Counted from the first letter of the stretch, positions 1-8,354 are shown. The stretch: 64,000 nucleotides of DNA from Streptomyces piniterrae (GCF_005048155.1 NZ_SUMB01000003.1:124001-188000), one strand, 5' to 3'. The notes: a model not told the origin generated them from the sequence alone. Translations and numbers: made by a program.

Positions 1-429
1 GCGGCCGACCTGGATCCGGCCCTCCCGCCGCGTATCGCCTTCGCCGGGAACAACCATCTGGTCCTCGCCGCCGCCACCCGCGAGCGCCTGGCGAAGCTGG
101 ACTACGACTTCGAGCGGCTGGCCGCCCTGATGCACCGGCTGGACCTGACCACCCTCCAACTGGTCTGGCGGGAGAGCGAGTCGGTCTTCCATGTGCGCGA
201 TCCGTTCCCGGTGGGCGGCGTGGTCGAGGACCCGGCGACGGGCGCCGCGGCGGCCGCCTTCGGCGCGTACGCCCGCGAAGTGGGCCTGGTCTCCGGACCG
301 GCCACCCTCACCCTCCACCAGGGCCACGACCTGGGCCGCCCGGGTCTGCTGACCGTCGAACTCCGCGCGGGCGACCCGCGGTCGCATGTCAGCGGGACGG
401 CCACGGCCATCGGCGAGGACGACGCGTAG
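1..429 (+). CDS. PhzF-family isomerase, C-terminal part (5' end outside window)
   Basis: The reading frame is open from the first base and stops at 427-429, so only the last 142 codons are present. The part seen carries the PhzF-family signature EDPATGAAAAAFGAY. It is followed by a glycine-rich loop and a beta-strand ending with a G-x-R/S-H-x-SG-like segment (DPRSHVSGTA). PhzF proteins have a diaminopimelate-epimerase-like two-lobe fold and catalyse proton shifts on small metabolites; most non-phenazine members have unknown substrates. The catalytic Glu of the N-lobe lies outside the window, so activity cannot be judged. Family assignment is confident; substrate is unknown. Confidence 0.85.
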   Translation, partial: AADLDPALPPRIAFAGNNHLVLAAATRERLAKLDYDFERLAALMHRLDLTTLQLVWRESESVFHVRDPFPVGGVVEDPATGAAAAAFGAYAREVGLVSGPATLTLHQGHDLGRPGLLTVELRAGDPRSHVSGTATAIGEDDA

Positions 430-430
430 C

Positions 431-460
431 ACCGGCCGGCCTCGGGGGGCGGGCCGGGTT
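431..460 (+). terminator. Possible terminator after the PhzF-like gene
   Basis: Directly after the stop codon a GC-rich imperfect inverted repeat (ACCGGCCGGCC and GGCGGGCCGGGT) can fold into a hairpin. There is no T-run, which is usual for Streptomyces. The stem is imperfect, so this is tentative. Confidence 0.4.
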
Positions 461-551
461 CCCGAAGTGACGGCCCGTCACCCGGACCCGCCCCGCGCCT
501 CAAACCGCCCTGCCCACAACACCTTTGACGTCCGCCCGGACTCTCCCCGCG

Positions 552-566
552 GCGGAAAACTTCCGC
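552..566. promoter_or_regulatory. Palindrome upstream of the protease gene
   Basis: GCGGAA-AAC-TTCCGC is a perfect 6-bp inverted repeat in the 315-bp leader region of the secreted protease. A TTGACG hexamer lies at 523-528. The palindrome could be an operator; no known consensus is recognised. The rest of 430-744 shows nothing else clear. Confidence 0.35.
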
Positions 567-744
567 AACAGCCGTGACACATCCCCTTACCGCACACCCC
601 CTTGCGGTGGGACCCTTCCTCTCGGCACCTGTTCCGTCCGACCGCCATCCGCACCGCTCGTCTGCCCGGCCGGCGCCACGCGCGCCGCCGGTCCCCACCC
701 GGTCCGCGCGGTACGTCGCGCGGGCCCCGCAGAAGGAGTCACGC

Positions 745-1728
745 GTGAGCCGAACCCCTCGTGTCCCCCGTGCCCCTCGTATCCCCCGCGCCACCGTGGG
801 CGCGCTGATCGCCGTAGGCACCCTGCTCGCCTCGGCCCTCCAGACGGGCGCGGCCGGTGCCGCGAACGGCCCGTCCGCCAACGCGTCCCAGTCCCGCCTC
901 GCCTCCTTCTGGACCGCGGAACGGATGCGCTCGGCAACCCCGCTGGACCTGCTGCCGGTCAAGGCCGGCGCGGTGAGCGAGACCGTACGCAGAGGGGCCG
1001 AGCGGCTGGTGAAGCCGACCCTGCCCAAGCTGCCGAAGGTCCCGTCCGTCCGCGAGGCCGGTGGGCCGTGGACCAAGGGCGGTGCGGTCGTGAAGACCGC
1101 GGGGCGGGTGTTCTTCACCTACCAGGGCCGCCAGGCTTCCTGCTCCGGCGACGCCGTGACCAGCGCGAACAAGAGCACGATCATCACGGCGGGGCACTGT
1201 GTGAAGCTGAAGGGCGCCTGGCACAAGGACTGGGTCTTCGTCCCCGCCTACCACGACGGCCAGGCCCCGTACGGCAAATGGGCGGCCACCAAGACGCTCT
1301 CCACGCCCCAGTGGACGGCGAGCGAGGACATCAACTACGACGTCGGCGCCGCGGTCGTCGGCCCGCTCGACGGCAAGAAACTCACCGACGTCGTCGGCGG
1401 CCAGGGCCTGGCCTTCAACACCGGCTACAACAAGCAGATGTACGCCTTCGGCTACCCCGCCGCCGACCCGTACGACGGCAAGAAACTCATCTACTGCAGC
1501 GGCACCACGATCAAGGACCCGCTGCTCTCCAAGGACCACGGTCTGTCCTGCAACATGACCGGCGGCTCCAGCGGCGGCCCCTGGTTCACCTCGTTCGACG
1601 AATCCACCGGCACCGGCCTGCAGTCCTCCGTGAACAGCTTCGGGTACCAGTTCCTCCCCAACACCATGTTCGGCCCGTACTTCGGCGACGACGCCAAGAA
1701 CCTGTACGAGAAGGCCCAGACGTCCTGA
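745..1728 (+). CDS. Secreted trypsin-like (chymotrypsin-fold) serine protease
   Basis: The GTG at 745 was chosen because AGAAGGAG lies just upstream; an in-frame GTG at 574 has no ribosome binding site. The 327-residue product begins with a twin-basic signal peptide and hydrophobic core (ALIAVGTLLASAL) ending near AAGAA, so it should be exported. The catalytic triad is visible: His151 in TAGHC, Asp199 (or Asp195) in DINYDVGAAVV, and Ser276 in GGSSGGPW. The usual GDSGG is GSSGG here, as in V8/glutamyl-endopeptidase-like secreted peptidases. The segment between the signal peptide and the catalytic domain (about residues 40-110) could be a propeptide. A strong terminator follows. Confidence 0.88.
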   Translation: MSRTPRVPRAPRIPRATVGALIAVGTLLASALQTGAAGAANGPSANASQSRLASFWTAERMRSATPLDLLPVKAGAVSETVRRGAERLVKPTLPKLPKVPSVREAGGPWTKGGAVVKTAGRVFFTYQGRQASCSGDAVTSANKSTIITAGHCVKLKGAWHKDWVFVPAYHDGQAPYGKWAATKTLSTPQWTASEDINYDVGAAVVGPLDGKKLTDVVGGQGLAFNTGYNKQMYAFGYPAADPYDGKKLIYCSGTTIKDPLLSKDHGLSCNMTGGSSGGPWFTSFDESTGTGLQSSVNSFGYQFLPNTMFGPYFGDDAKNLYEKAQTS

Positions 1729-1755
1729 CACAGGTCACGGGCCGCACGCGCGTCA

Positions 1756-1785
1756 CGGGCTGCCCGGCTCCGGCCGGGCAGCCCG
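1756..1785. terminator. Bidirectional terminator between convergent genes
   Basis: CGGGCTGCCCGG and CCGGGCAGCCCG form a perfect 12-bp stem around CTCCGG (13 bp with the closing C-G pair). It sits between the stop codons of the protease (plus) and the channel gene (minus) and can serve both. Confidence 0.75.
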
Positions 1786-1824
1786 TCGAACCGAGCGCGC
1801 CCTGCCCGTCCCGACATCGCCGCC

Positions 1825-2904
1825 TCAACCCGACATCGCCGCACAGGTGATGAGGGCGAGGTTGCCCACGGCGTACACGACCGCCGCGGTGATCACCCAG
1901 CGGCGTTCGCCGTCGGGCGCCTCGTCGCTGTGCCGGGACGTCGTCCAGGTCATGACGTTGATCCCGATCATGACGAGGGTGAAGACCAGACCGAGAACGT
2001 GGATCTTGTCGGTGAGGGTCAGGGCCGTCTCGGAACCGGTGGTCGCCGACGACTGCTGCATGTTCAGCACGATCGCGAACAGCACCGCTCCCAGCAGGCC
2101 CAGCCGTCCGAGCATGACCTCGACACAGTCCAGCGCCGGAATGAAGACCATCAGCGTGATCAGGGCGGCCACGTACACCGGGCCGGCCAGTTTGACGAAG
2201 CTGTTGTACTCGGCGCGGGCGAGGTCGATCCGCGCCTCGAGCCGGTCGTAGGTGCTGCCGTGGTGGGGGTCGAGTGCCGGGTCGCCGAATGTCGTGCGGT
2301 AGGTGTGCCGGCTCTTGGTGAGGCGGAAGGACGTGGCGTTCCATTCGCCCGGGATCCCGTCGGGCGCATACGAGCTGTTCTCGTGGTCCGGCCGGTACCG
2401 GGAGTCGTGGATGTCGTCGTTCGGTTCCATGGCGATCACCAGCCGGTGCCGGTCGAAGGGGAACGACCGGGTGTCCCAGTCGACGCGGAAACTGCCGGTC
2501 ACCTTCATGTACGTGTAGGAACGGCCGGCCGTCGCCTCGGACCCCGTCAGGCTCTTGGTGATCTCGTTGGCGTTGGTGAACTCCATGAGTTTCATGGGGT
2601 CTTGCCGTCGGTCGGGGCACACGCTCCACACCCACAGGTCCGCGCGGAAGGAACCGGCCGCCGGGCGGATGTCGTGCACGGAGAGCACATAGGAGCCCAC
2701 GGTGCAGGTGACCCAACTGCCCGCCCGGGGCGCCGGCGTCAGGTTCGCGGGGTGCGGGCGTCCGGGCGCCGGGGCGGCGAAGGCGGGGCTGGCCCATAAC
2801 CCCGCGAAGAGGGCCACCGCGGCCAGGCGAAGGACGACCGAGAGCCGCCACGCCCGGCGGCCGACGCGGGTCGCCTCCGGCCGGCCTCGCGCGGCAAGTG
2901 TCAT
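1825..2904 (-). CDS. Predicted pentameric ligand-gated ion channel (pLGIC/Cys-loop-like)
   Basis: The product has 359 residues. The start at 2904 has GGGGGAGGA upstream on the minus strand; the frame is open further upstream without a ribosome binding site. A signal peptide (LRLAAVALFAGLWASPAFA) is followed by about 200 residues of beta-rich extracellular domain. This contains FPFDRHRLVI, matching the conserved FPFD loop of pLGICs. Four hydrophobic segments follow: PVYVAALITLMVFIPAL, LGLLGAVLFAIVLNM, VLGLVFTLVMIGINVM and VITAAVVYAVGNLALI. Signal peptide, beta-domain and four helices is the bacterial pLGIC layout (GLIC, ELIC); the eukaryotic Cys-loop disulfide is absent. Leu36 is encoded by a rare TTA codon (2797-2799). 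Ligand and ion selectivity cannot be read. Confidence 0.72.
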   Translation of the reverse strand: MTLAARGRPEATRVGRRAWRLSVVLRLAAVALFAGLWASPAFAAPAPGRPHPANLTPAPRAGSWVTCTVGSYVLSVHDIRPAAGSFRADLWVWSVCPDRRQDPMKLMEFTNANEITKSLTGSEATAGRSYTYMKVTGSFRVDWDTRSFPFDRHRLVIAMEPNDDIHDSRYRPDHENSSYAPDGIPGEWNATSFRLTKSRHTYRTTFGDPALDPHHGSTYDRLEARIDLARAEYNSFVKLAGPVYVAALITLMVFIPALDCVEVMLGRLGLLGAVLFAIVLNMQQSSATTGSETALTLTDKIHVLGLVFTLVMIGINVMTWTTSRHSDEAPDGERRWVITAAVVYAVGNLALITCAAMSG

Positions 2905-3063
2905 GCGCCGGTCCTCCCCCGCCTTCCCTCGGGCATCGGAAGGCCAGTCGGCGGCATGCATTCCCCGGGCCGACAAAGGACATTCAGGCCCGGGTGCCGC
3001 GGCCGGCGAAGCGGGCGGGACCGGGCCGGACCAGGGGGTGTCTTTCCTGGTCAAGGGCCTGGT

Positions 3064-3472
3064 GGCGGACGAGTCGGCCTGTACGCCGGGTTCTGTCTCC
3101 CCCGGTCCTCGCGGGCCGAGGGGAGGCGGCCATCCATCTAGGGCTGTCGTTGCCGGCAGCCTCGTGCGGTCTACCCGCGGACTCGGGCGGGCAGCCCTCG
3201 ATCGTCCGCGCAGGGACACCGGGGTGTCCCCTCTTGACCTTGCTCCGGGTGGGGTTTACCTAGCCCTCCGAGTCACCTCGGAGGCTGGTGGTCTCTTACA
3301 CCACCGTTTCACCCTTACCGGGCGCCTTGCGGCCCCGGCGGTTTGTTTTCTGTGGCACTGTCCCGCGGGTCACCCCGGGTGGGCGTTACCCACCACCCTG
3401 CCCTGTGGAGCCCGGACGTTCCTCGGGAAGATCCGAAGATCTCCACGCGGCCGCCCGGCCGGCTCGTCCGCC
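3064..3472 (-). ncRNA. rnpB: RNase P RNA (M1 RNA), bacterial type A
   Basis: On the minus strand the RNA ends pair perfectly: GGCGGACGAG (5', 3472-3463) with CTCGTCCGCC (3', 3073-3064), forming helix P1. Conserved core segments appear in order: GAGGAACGTCCGGGCTCC, ACAGTGCCACAGAAAACA, GGTAAGGGTGAAACGGTG, TAAGAG and, near the 3' end, AGACAGAACCCGGC with the following pyrimidines. The length (about 409 nt) fits actinobacterial RNase P RNA. It is the catalytic subunit that processes tRNA 5' ends. The frames running through it are not genes. Exact ends are inferred from P1. Confidence 0.95.
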
Positions 3473-3506
3473 GTGCCGACCATGCTACCTGCCTGCACCA
3501 CGGCGC

Positions 3507-3543
3507 TTGACCTTGTCGCGACGTCAACGTTTCTACTGGCCGC
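3507..3543 (+). promoter_or_regulatory. MerR-type promoter with 19-bp spacer
   Basis: TTGACC (3507-3512) and TCTACT (3532-3537) are separated by exactly 19 bp, the overlong spacer diagnostic of promoters activated by MerR-family regulators. An imperfect inverted repeat (ACCTTGTCG and CGTCAACGT) lies inside the spacer, where MerR dimers bind. Transcription would start at or beside the ATG at 3544, giving a leaderless, autoregulated mRNA. Confidence 0.7.
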
Positions 3544-4356
3544 ATGAGAATCGGGGAGCTGGCCGCACTGGCCGGGGTGAGCACACGAGCCGTACGTCAC
3601 TACCACCATCTGGGGCTGCTGCCGGAACCGGCGCGGCGCGCCAACGGCTACCGGGAGTACGGGCTGCGCGACGCGGTGGCGCTGGCGCGGATCCGGCGGC
3701 TGACCGAGCTGGGGCTCGGGCTGGAGGAGGTGCGGGACGTCCTCGCCGACGACGCGGGGCGGGAGCTGCGCGAGGTGCTGGTCGAGCTGGACGAGGATCT
3801 GGCGCGGCAGGAGGCAGCGATCGGGGTGCGCCGGGAGCGGCTGGCCGCGCTGCTGCGGCAGGCCGAGGAGCACGGCGGGCTGCCGGCCGAGGGCCCGGTG
3901 TCCCGGGAACTGGCGGCGCTCTACGGGGAGATGGCCAGGACCGCGGCGGCCCGGCCGGGACCCGAGCCGGCGATGGCCGCCAAGGAGCGGGAGGTGCTGG
4001 CGCTGATCGAGACGATGGCGGAGCCGGAGGCGGGGCAGCGGATGACGGGCCTGCTCGGGCAGGCGGCCGAGGGGCCGGCGGCGATGGCGCGGGTCTACGA
4101 GGTGTATGAGCTGCTGGACGAGCTGGTGGCGGCCGAGCCGGACGATCCGAGGGTGGCGCGGGTCGCGCGGGCGCTGTCCGACTGCATCCCGGACGCGGTG
4201 GTCGCCGAGATGGACCCGCGGGCGTGGCAGGTCGCGTCCGGGGAGACGGAGGAGGGCGCGGACGGGTTCATGGCGGCGTTCTTCGCGGACTTCGCGCCCG
4301 CGCAGGCCGCGGCCGTACGCCGGGCGATCGGGCTGCTCGCGGAGCGGGCGCGGTGA
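3544..4356 (+). CDS. MerR-family transcriptional regulator
   Basis: This 270-residue protein opens with a MerR winged helix-turn-helix (MRIGELAALAGVSTRAVRHY). The family's second element (GYREYGLRDAVALARIRRL) follows, then a coiled dimerisation helix to about residue 120. The remaining 150 residues form an Ala/Glu-rich helical effector region without cysteines or other metal-site residues. An organic ligand or no ligand is therefore more likely than a metal. The ATG lies immediately at the predicted transcription start of its own 19-bp-spacer promoter, so it is probably leaderless and autoactivated. The next gene begins in its stop codon (GTGA), so both are one operon. Confidence 0.88.
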   Translation: MRIGELAALAGVSTRAVRHYHHLGLLPEPARRANGYREYGLRDAVALARIRRLTELGLGLEEVRDVLADDAGRELREVLVELDEDLARQEAAIGVRRERLAALLRQAEEHGGLPAEGPVSRELAALYGEMARTAAARPGPEPAMAAKEREVLALIETMAEPEAGQRMTGLLGQAAEGPAAMARVYEVYELLDELVAAEPDDPRVARVARALSDCIPDAVVAEMDPRAWQVASGETEEGADGFMAAFFADFAPAQAAAVRRAIGLLAERAR

Positions 4357-5006
4357 GCGGGGCGGTGCCGGGCCGGGCCGAGCGGGTGCGGCGGCTGGGC
4401 GGCCACGAGGGGCGCTGGCTGGTGAGCCTGGTGTGGTGGGTGGCGCGGCGGCGGATCGGGGTCGCGGCGGGCGACCGGCCCTTCGGCTACGCGGGGGCGC
4501 AGGCGGCGATCGTGTACGGGCTGACGTTCGTGTGCGCGGTGGAGACGGTCGGGCTCGCGGTGCTGCTGGCGGGCCATCCGGTGGCACATGCGGTGATGCT
4601 GGTCGTCGACGTCTACACGGTGCTGGCGATGCTGGGGTTGCAGGCGGCGGCGGTGACCCGGCCGCATGTGCTGGGCGCGGACGCGCTGCGGATACGCGAC
4701 GGCGCCCGGATGGAGGTGCGGATACCGCTGGAGCGGATCGCCGCCGTCCGCTGTGACCTGCGCTTCAAGAAGGAGGAAGGAGCGCAGGAGCTGATCGAGC
4801 TGGCGGTGGCGGGGCAGACGTCCGTCACCGTCGAGCTGAGCGAACCGGTCGTGGCCGTACGACTGTTGGGGCGGCGAGTGGTCGCGCGTACGGTGCGGTT
4901 CCACGCCGATGACGCCCGGGGTGTGGTGACGGCCGTGCGGGCGGCGATGGGCGGGCCCGCCGACGGCTCGCCGGGGCGGCGGCCGGGGGCCGTCACGCCG
5001 GGGTGA
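4353..5006 (+). CDS. Membrane protein of unknown function, coupled to MerR gene
   Basis: The GTG at 4353 overlaps the MerR stop codon (GTGA), indicating translational coupling. The product has 217 residues. Two hydrophobic segments (AAIVYGLTFVCAVETVGLAVLLAG and AVMLVVDVYTVLAMLGLQAAAV, about residues 48-95) precede a soluble part of about 110 residues. That part has alternating hydrophobic strands (LRIRDGARMEVRIPLERIAAVRC, VTVELSEPVVAV) like bacterial PH-type domains. No catalytic motif was found. As partner of a MerR regulator it may be its target or sensor; this is inference. The 3' end overlaps the convergent RNB gene by 14 bp. Confidence 0.7.
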   Translation: MSGAVPGRAERVRRLGGHEGRWLVSLVWWVARRRIGVAAGDRPFGYAGAQAAIVYGLTFVCAVETVGLAVLLAGHPVAHAVMLVVDVYTVLAMLGLQAAAVTRPHVLGADALRIRDGARMEVRIPLERIAAVRCDLRFKKEEGAQELIELAVAGQTSVTVELSEPVVAVRLLGRRVVARTVRFHADDARGVVTAVRAAMGGPADGSPGRRPGAVTPG

Positions 5007-6480
5007 AGCGGACCGCCGCCCTGCCCGGGTCCGCCTGTGTGAGGCGGACCCGCAGGTAGTGGCCGAGCGGCAGCGGCGGCCCCTCGGGGGCGGTCTCGAC
5101 GGGGCCGATCACCACCGGTTCGTAGAGCTGGACGGTGCCGTGGGTGGGGTTCTGGTCGTCGACGTCGACGACCAGGGCGTGGTCGAAGGTCTCGCCGACC
5201 CGGTCGCACAGCAGGGCCGCCTCCACCAGGTCGACGCAGGCCCGCTCGACCTCGTTGGCGTGCCGGCTGCCGGCTTCCATCTCGGCGGGGAGGCGGGGCA
5301 GGGCGGCGCGGACCCAGTCGGGCGGGGCGGTGCCGGCGGAGGCGGCCAGGCAGAGCTCGGAGGTGTAGCGGTCGACGAGCCGCCGCAGCGGTGCGGTGGC
5401 GTGCGCGTACGGAGCGGCGACGGCGGCGTGCAGCGCGTGGGAGGCGGCCGGCGGGGTGCCCTCGAAGACGGTGTAGCCGGGGCCGCGCAGCAGGGTGGTG
5501 CACTCCTGGAGGAAGGCGGCGTGGCCGGCGCGCCGCGGGTCGAGGCCGCGGATGAGCTTGGCGTACGAGGTGTGGTGCGGCCAGTCGACGCCGAGCGCGC
5601 GGGCGGTCAGCCGCAGCCGGGCGACCGAGCCGTCCGGGGCGGTGGGCAGCGTACGGAGGATTCCGGTGCCGGAGGCGAGCATCAGGTTGGCCGCCGCCAT
5701 GCCGGTGAGCAGGGAGATCTGGGCGCTCCAGGCGTCGGCGGGGAGCGGGGCGCGGTAGCCGAGGGTGTAGCGGCCGTGCTGTTCGGCGATCTCCTGCTCG
5801 GGGACGTTGAGGGAGATCGCGCCCCGGGCGGCCTCCAGTTCCTCCCGTAGCTGGCCGATCTCGCGGAGCAGCACCAGCGGCTCCTCGGCGGTCTCGTCTT
5901 CGATGATCCGCTGGACGCCCGCGTAGTCGAGTTTGGCGCGGGAGCGGACCAGGGCGCGGCGGACGGAGGCGCCGGCCAGGGCCCCGTACGCGTCGAGGTC
6001 GAGCTGCCACAGGACGGCGGGGCGGTCCTGGTCGGGCAGCAGGCTGGCGGCGCCCTCGCTCAGCACCGGCGGATGCAGCGGGACCCGCTCGTCGGGGAAG
6101 TAGAGGGTGGTCACCCGGTGGTGTGCCTCGGCGTCCAGGGCGCCGCCCGGCGTCACGAAGGAGGCGATGTCCGCGATGGCGTTGTGCACGCGGTAGCCGC
6201 CGTCGGCTCGCCGGGACAGGAACATGGCCTGGTCGAGGTCGAGTGCGCCGGGCGGGTCGATGGTGAAGAGGGGGAGGTCGGTGGCGTCCTCCAGGGTGTG
6301 CTCGGTCGCCACCGCCCCGTCGCCCGCGGGGATCCGCGGGGCGCGCGCCGCGCTGTCCGCCTCGGCTTGTACGGAGGGCGGGAAGTGGTCCGGGATCTCC
6401 ATCCTTCCGCGCAGCTCACGCAGCGCGGCGCGCAGCGGGGCCTCGGCTGCGTCGGTCACACACATATGGCGACGGGGCAT
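4993..6480 (-). CDS. RNB-domain exoribonuclease (RNase II/R family)
   Basis: The protein carries the RNB catalytic core. LEDATDLPLFTIDPPGALDLDQAM contains the conserved D-P-x-x-A-x-D-x-D-x-A metal-binding block, followed by VHNAIADIASFV, YFPDERVPLHPPVLSEGAASL and APYAHATAPLRRLVDRY. Such enzymes degrade RNA processively 3' to 5'. At 495 residues it lacks the N-terminal cold-shock domains and has only a short C-terminal beta domain, like the compact actinobacterial members. The start at 6480 (MPRRHMCVTD) is preferred because a TACGCT -10-like box lies 8 nt upstream, suggesting a leaderless mRNA. A GTG at 6540 would add 20 residues. Confidence 0.88.
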   Translation of the reverse strand: MPRRHMCVTDAAEAPLRAALRELRGRMEIPDHFPPSVQAEADSAARAPRIPAGDGAVATEHTLEDATDLPLFTIDPPGALDLDQAMFLSRRADGGYRVHNAIADIASFVTPGGALDAEAHHRVTTLYFPDERVPLHPPVLSEGAASLLPDQDRPAVLWQLDLDAYGALAGASVRRALVRSRAKLDYAGVQRIIEDETAEEPLVLLREIGQLREELEAARGAISLNVPEQEIAEQHGRYTLGYRAPLPADAWSAQISLLTGMAAANLMLASGTGILRTLPTAPDGSVARLRLTARALGVDWPHHTSYAKLIRGLDPRRAGHAAFLQECTTLLRGPGYTVFEGTPPAASHALHAAVAAPYAHATAPLRRLVDRYTSELCLAASAGTAPPDWVRAALPRLPAEMEAGSRHANEVERACVDLVEAALLCDRVGETFDHALVVDVDDQNPTHGTVQLYEPVVIGPVETAPEGPPLPLGHYLRVRLTQADPGRAAVRFTPA

Positions 6481-6644
6481 GAAAACGAGCGTATGGCGGT
6501 CGGGCGCTCCCGGCGCGGCGTGCAGGTCCGTGCTGGTCAAGGGGCTGTGGGGCGCGGGCGGCGGCGGGTCCTCGGGCGGCGGCGGCAGGACATACGCTTT
6601 CCGGGGGCCGCACCCCCGCTCGTACCGCCGTGAAGGAGAACACC

Positions 6645-7451
6645 GTGCTCGTGCTGTTGCCGCCGTCCGAAGGGAAGGCCGCGGGAGGGGCCGGGGCGCC
6701 GCTGGACGCGGGCTCGCTGTCGTTGCCGGGGCTGGCCGCCGCGCGCGCCGCGGTGCTGGAGGAGCTCGTCGAGCTGTGCGCGGCCGACGAAACCAAGGCG
6801 CAGGAAGTGCTCGGGCTCAGCGACGGCCTCAAGGGCGAGATCGCCAAGAACGCGGGACTGCGCGGCGCCGGGGCGCGTACGGCCGGGGAGATCTACACCG
6901 GGGTGCTGTACGACGCGCTGGGGCTCGCGTCCCTGGATGCGGCGGCGCGCGAGCTGGCCGAGCGGTCGCTGCTGGTGTTCTCGGGGCTGTGGGGCGCCGT
7001 ACGGATCGGGGACCGGATTCCGTCGTACCGCTGCTCGATGGGGGTGAAGCTGCCGGGGCTGGGTGCGCTGGGCGCGTACTGGCGGGCGCCGATGGCCGAG
7101 GTGATGCCGGCGGCCGCCGGGGAAGGCCTGGTGCTGGATCTGCGGTCGGCGGCGTATGCGACGGCGTGGAAGCCGAAGGGTGAGGTCGCCGGGCGTACCG
7201 CCACGGTGCGGGTACTCCAGTCGAAGATCGTGGACGGTGTCGAGAAGCGGTCGGTGGTCAGCCACTTCAACAAGGCGACCAAGGGCCGGCTGGTCCGGGA
7301 TCTGCTGACCGCGGGGCTCGATCCGGCGGGTCCGGCGGAGCTGGTGGAGGCGCTGCGCGGGCTGGGGTACGCGGTGGAGGCGCAGGCTCCGGCGAAGGGC
7401 GGCAGGGCCGCCAAAGCATGGGCGATCGATGTGGTCGTGACCGAGCTGTAG
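6645..7451 (+). CDS. yaaA: Peroxide-stress protein YaaA (DUF328/UPF0246)
   Basis: The GTG at 6645 has GAAGGAGA six bases upstream. The 268-residue product starts MLVLLPPSEGKA, the invariant LPPSEGK motif of YaaA. It also has FSGLWGAVRIGDRIPSYRCSM and VSHFNKATKGRLVRDLL, both family hallmarks. In Escherichia coli YaaA lowers free iron and DNA damage during peroxide stress; biochemical activity may involve DNA binding. It stands alone here, divergent from the RNB gene across about 160 bp and upstream of the aldolase gene. A TACGCT -10-like box lies at 6593-6598, about 45 bases before the start. Confidence 0.9.
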   Translation: MLVLLPPSEGKAAGGAGAPLDAGSLSLPGLAAARAAVLEELVELCAADETKAQEVLGLSDGLKGEIAKNAGLRGAGARTAGEIYTGVLYDALGLASLDAAARELAERSLLVFSGLWGAVRIGDRIPSYRCSMGVKLPGLGALGAYWRAPMAEVMPAAAGEGLVLDLRSAAYATAWKPKGEVAGRTATVRVLQSKIVDGVEKRSVVSHFNKATKGRLVRDLLTAGLDPAGPAELVEALRGLGYAVEAQAPAKGGRAAKAWAIDVVVTEL

Positions 7452-7460
7452 GCACAGCGG

Positions 7461-7510
7461 ACAGGGTGCGTTGCACCCTGCGCAACAGCCGTTGCGAATA
7501 CTAGATATAC
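7461..7510 (+). promoter_or_regulatory. Repeated GTTGC/GCAAC operator-like region before the aldolase gene
   Basis: Just before the aldolase start the sequence alternates GTTGC, GCAAC and GTTGC arms: GTTGC-N7-GCAAC at 7470-7486 and GCAAC-N4-GTTGC at 7482-7495. AT-rich bases (TACTAGATATAC, 7499-7510) suitable for a -10 follow. Overlapping inverted repeats at a promoter suggest a repressor site; the factor is not identifiable. Confidence 0.45.
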
Positions 7511-7519
7511 GGGCGCACT

Positions 7520-8230
7520 ATGGGCGGCGTGAGCAGCGCCGCCTCCTCCTCCGTGCCCGCCTCCCCCGAGCGTTCGTCCGATCACGGGGGACCCCCGCCC
7601 TCGGTGCTGGGGCTCGCCCCCGTCCTCCCGGTCGTCGTGCTGCACGACGCCGCGGACGCCGTGCCGCTGGCCCGTGCGCTGGTCGCGGGCGGGCTGCCGG
7701 CGATCGAGGTGACCCTGCGGACGCCCGCCGCGCTGGACGCGATCGGGGCGATCGCGGACGAGGTCCCGGAGGCGGTGGTCGGCGCCGGCACCGTGCTCAC
7801 CCCCGAGCAGGTCGCCGCGGCCGCCTCGGCCGGCGCGCGGTTCCTGGTCAGCCCCGGCTGGTCGGCTCGGCTGCTGCACGCGATGCGGGACTCCGGCATC
7901 CCGTTCCTGCCGGGCGTCTCGACGGCTTCGGAGGTGGTGACCCTGCTGGACGAGGGCATCACCGAGATGAAGTTCTTCCCGGCCGAGGCGGCGGGCGGCA
8001 CCGCCTACCTCGCCTCGCTGGCCGCGCCCCTGCCACGGGCCCGGTTCTGCCCGACCGGCGGCATCGGCCTGGCGTCGGCACCGTCGTATCTGGCGCTGCC
8101 GAACGTGGCCTGCGTCGGCGGCACATGGATGCTCCCGGCCGATGCGCTGGCCGCGAAGGACTGGGGTCGGGTACGCGAACTCGCCCGCGAGGCAGCGGAG
8201 TTGGCGGAGTCGGCGGAGCCGACGGACTGA
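7520..8230 (+). CDS. eda: Bifunctional KDPG / KHG aldolase
   Basis: This 236-residue class I aldolase cleaves 2-keto-3-deoxy-6-phosphogluconate to pyruvate and glyceraldehyde-3-phosphate (Entner-Doudoroff pathway or sugar-acid breakdown). Family features: PVVVLHDAADAVPLARALVAGG, IEVTLRTPAAL, GAGTVLT, FLVSPGWSARLL, and MKFFPAEA with the Schiff-base Lys151. These are followed by CPTGGIG and CVGGTWM, which bind phosphate. A proline/serine-rich leader of about 25 residues precedes the barrel; a GTG nine bases downstream is an alternative start. No edd or kinase gene is beside it. Operator-like repeats precede it and a 24-bp-stem terminator follows. Confidence 0.9.
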   Translation: MGGVSSAASSSVPASPERSSDHGGPPPSVLGLAPVLPVVVLHDAADAVPLARALVAGGLPAIEVTLRTPAALDAIGAIADEVPEAVVGAGTVLTPEQVAAAASAGARFLVSPGWSARLLHAMRDSGIPFLPGVSTASEVVTLLDEGITEMKFFPAEAAGGTAYLASLAAPLPRARFCPTGGIGLASAPSYLALPNVACVGGTWMLPADALAAKDWGRVRELAREAAELAESAEPTD

Positions 8231-8268
8231 CGGGAGGCGAGGCGGACTGGCGGATCGAGCCCGTGGCA

Positions 8269-8323
8269 CGCACACGAAGAGGCCCGGCACATCTACCGCA
8301 TGTGCCGGGCCTCTTCGTGTGCG
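8269..8323. terminator. Strong bidirectional terminator
   Basis: Arms 8269-8292 and 8300-8323 are perfectly complementary over 24 bp with a 7-nt loop (CTACCGC). The hairpin lies between the stop codons of the aldolase (plus) and RNase H fusion (minus) genes, so it ends both transcripts. There is no T-tract. Confidence 0.88.
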
Positions 8324-8354
8324 AGCTGCCCCCGCCGGGGGATGCGCCGGCGAA

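Noticed and set aside
2702..3547. Plus-strand open frames across 3.0-3.5 kb
   Set aside because: They run through rnpB, whose conserved core and perfect P1 pairing explain the region.
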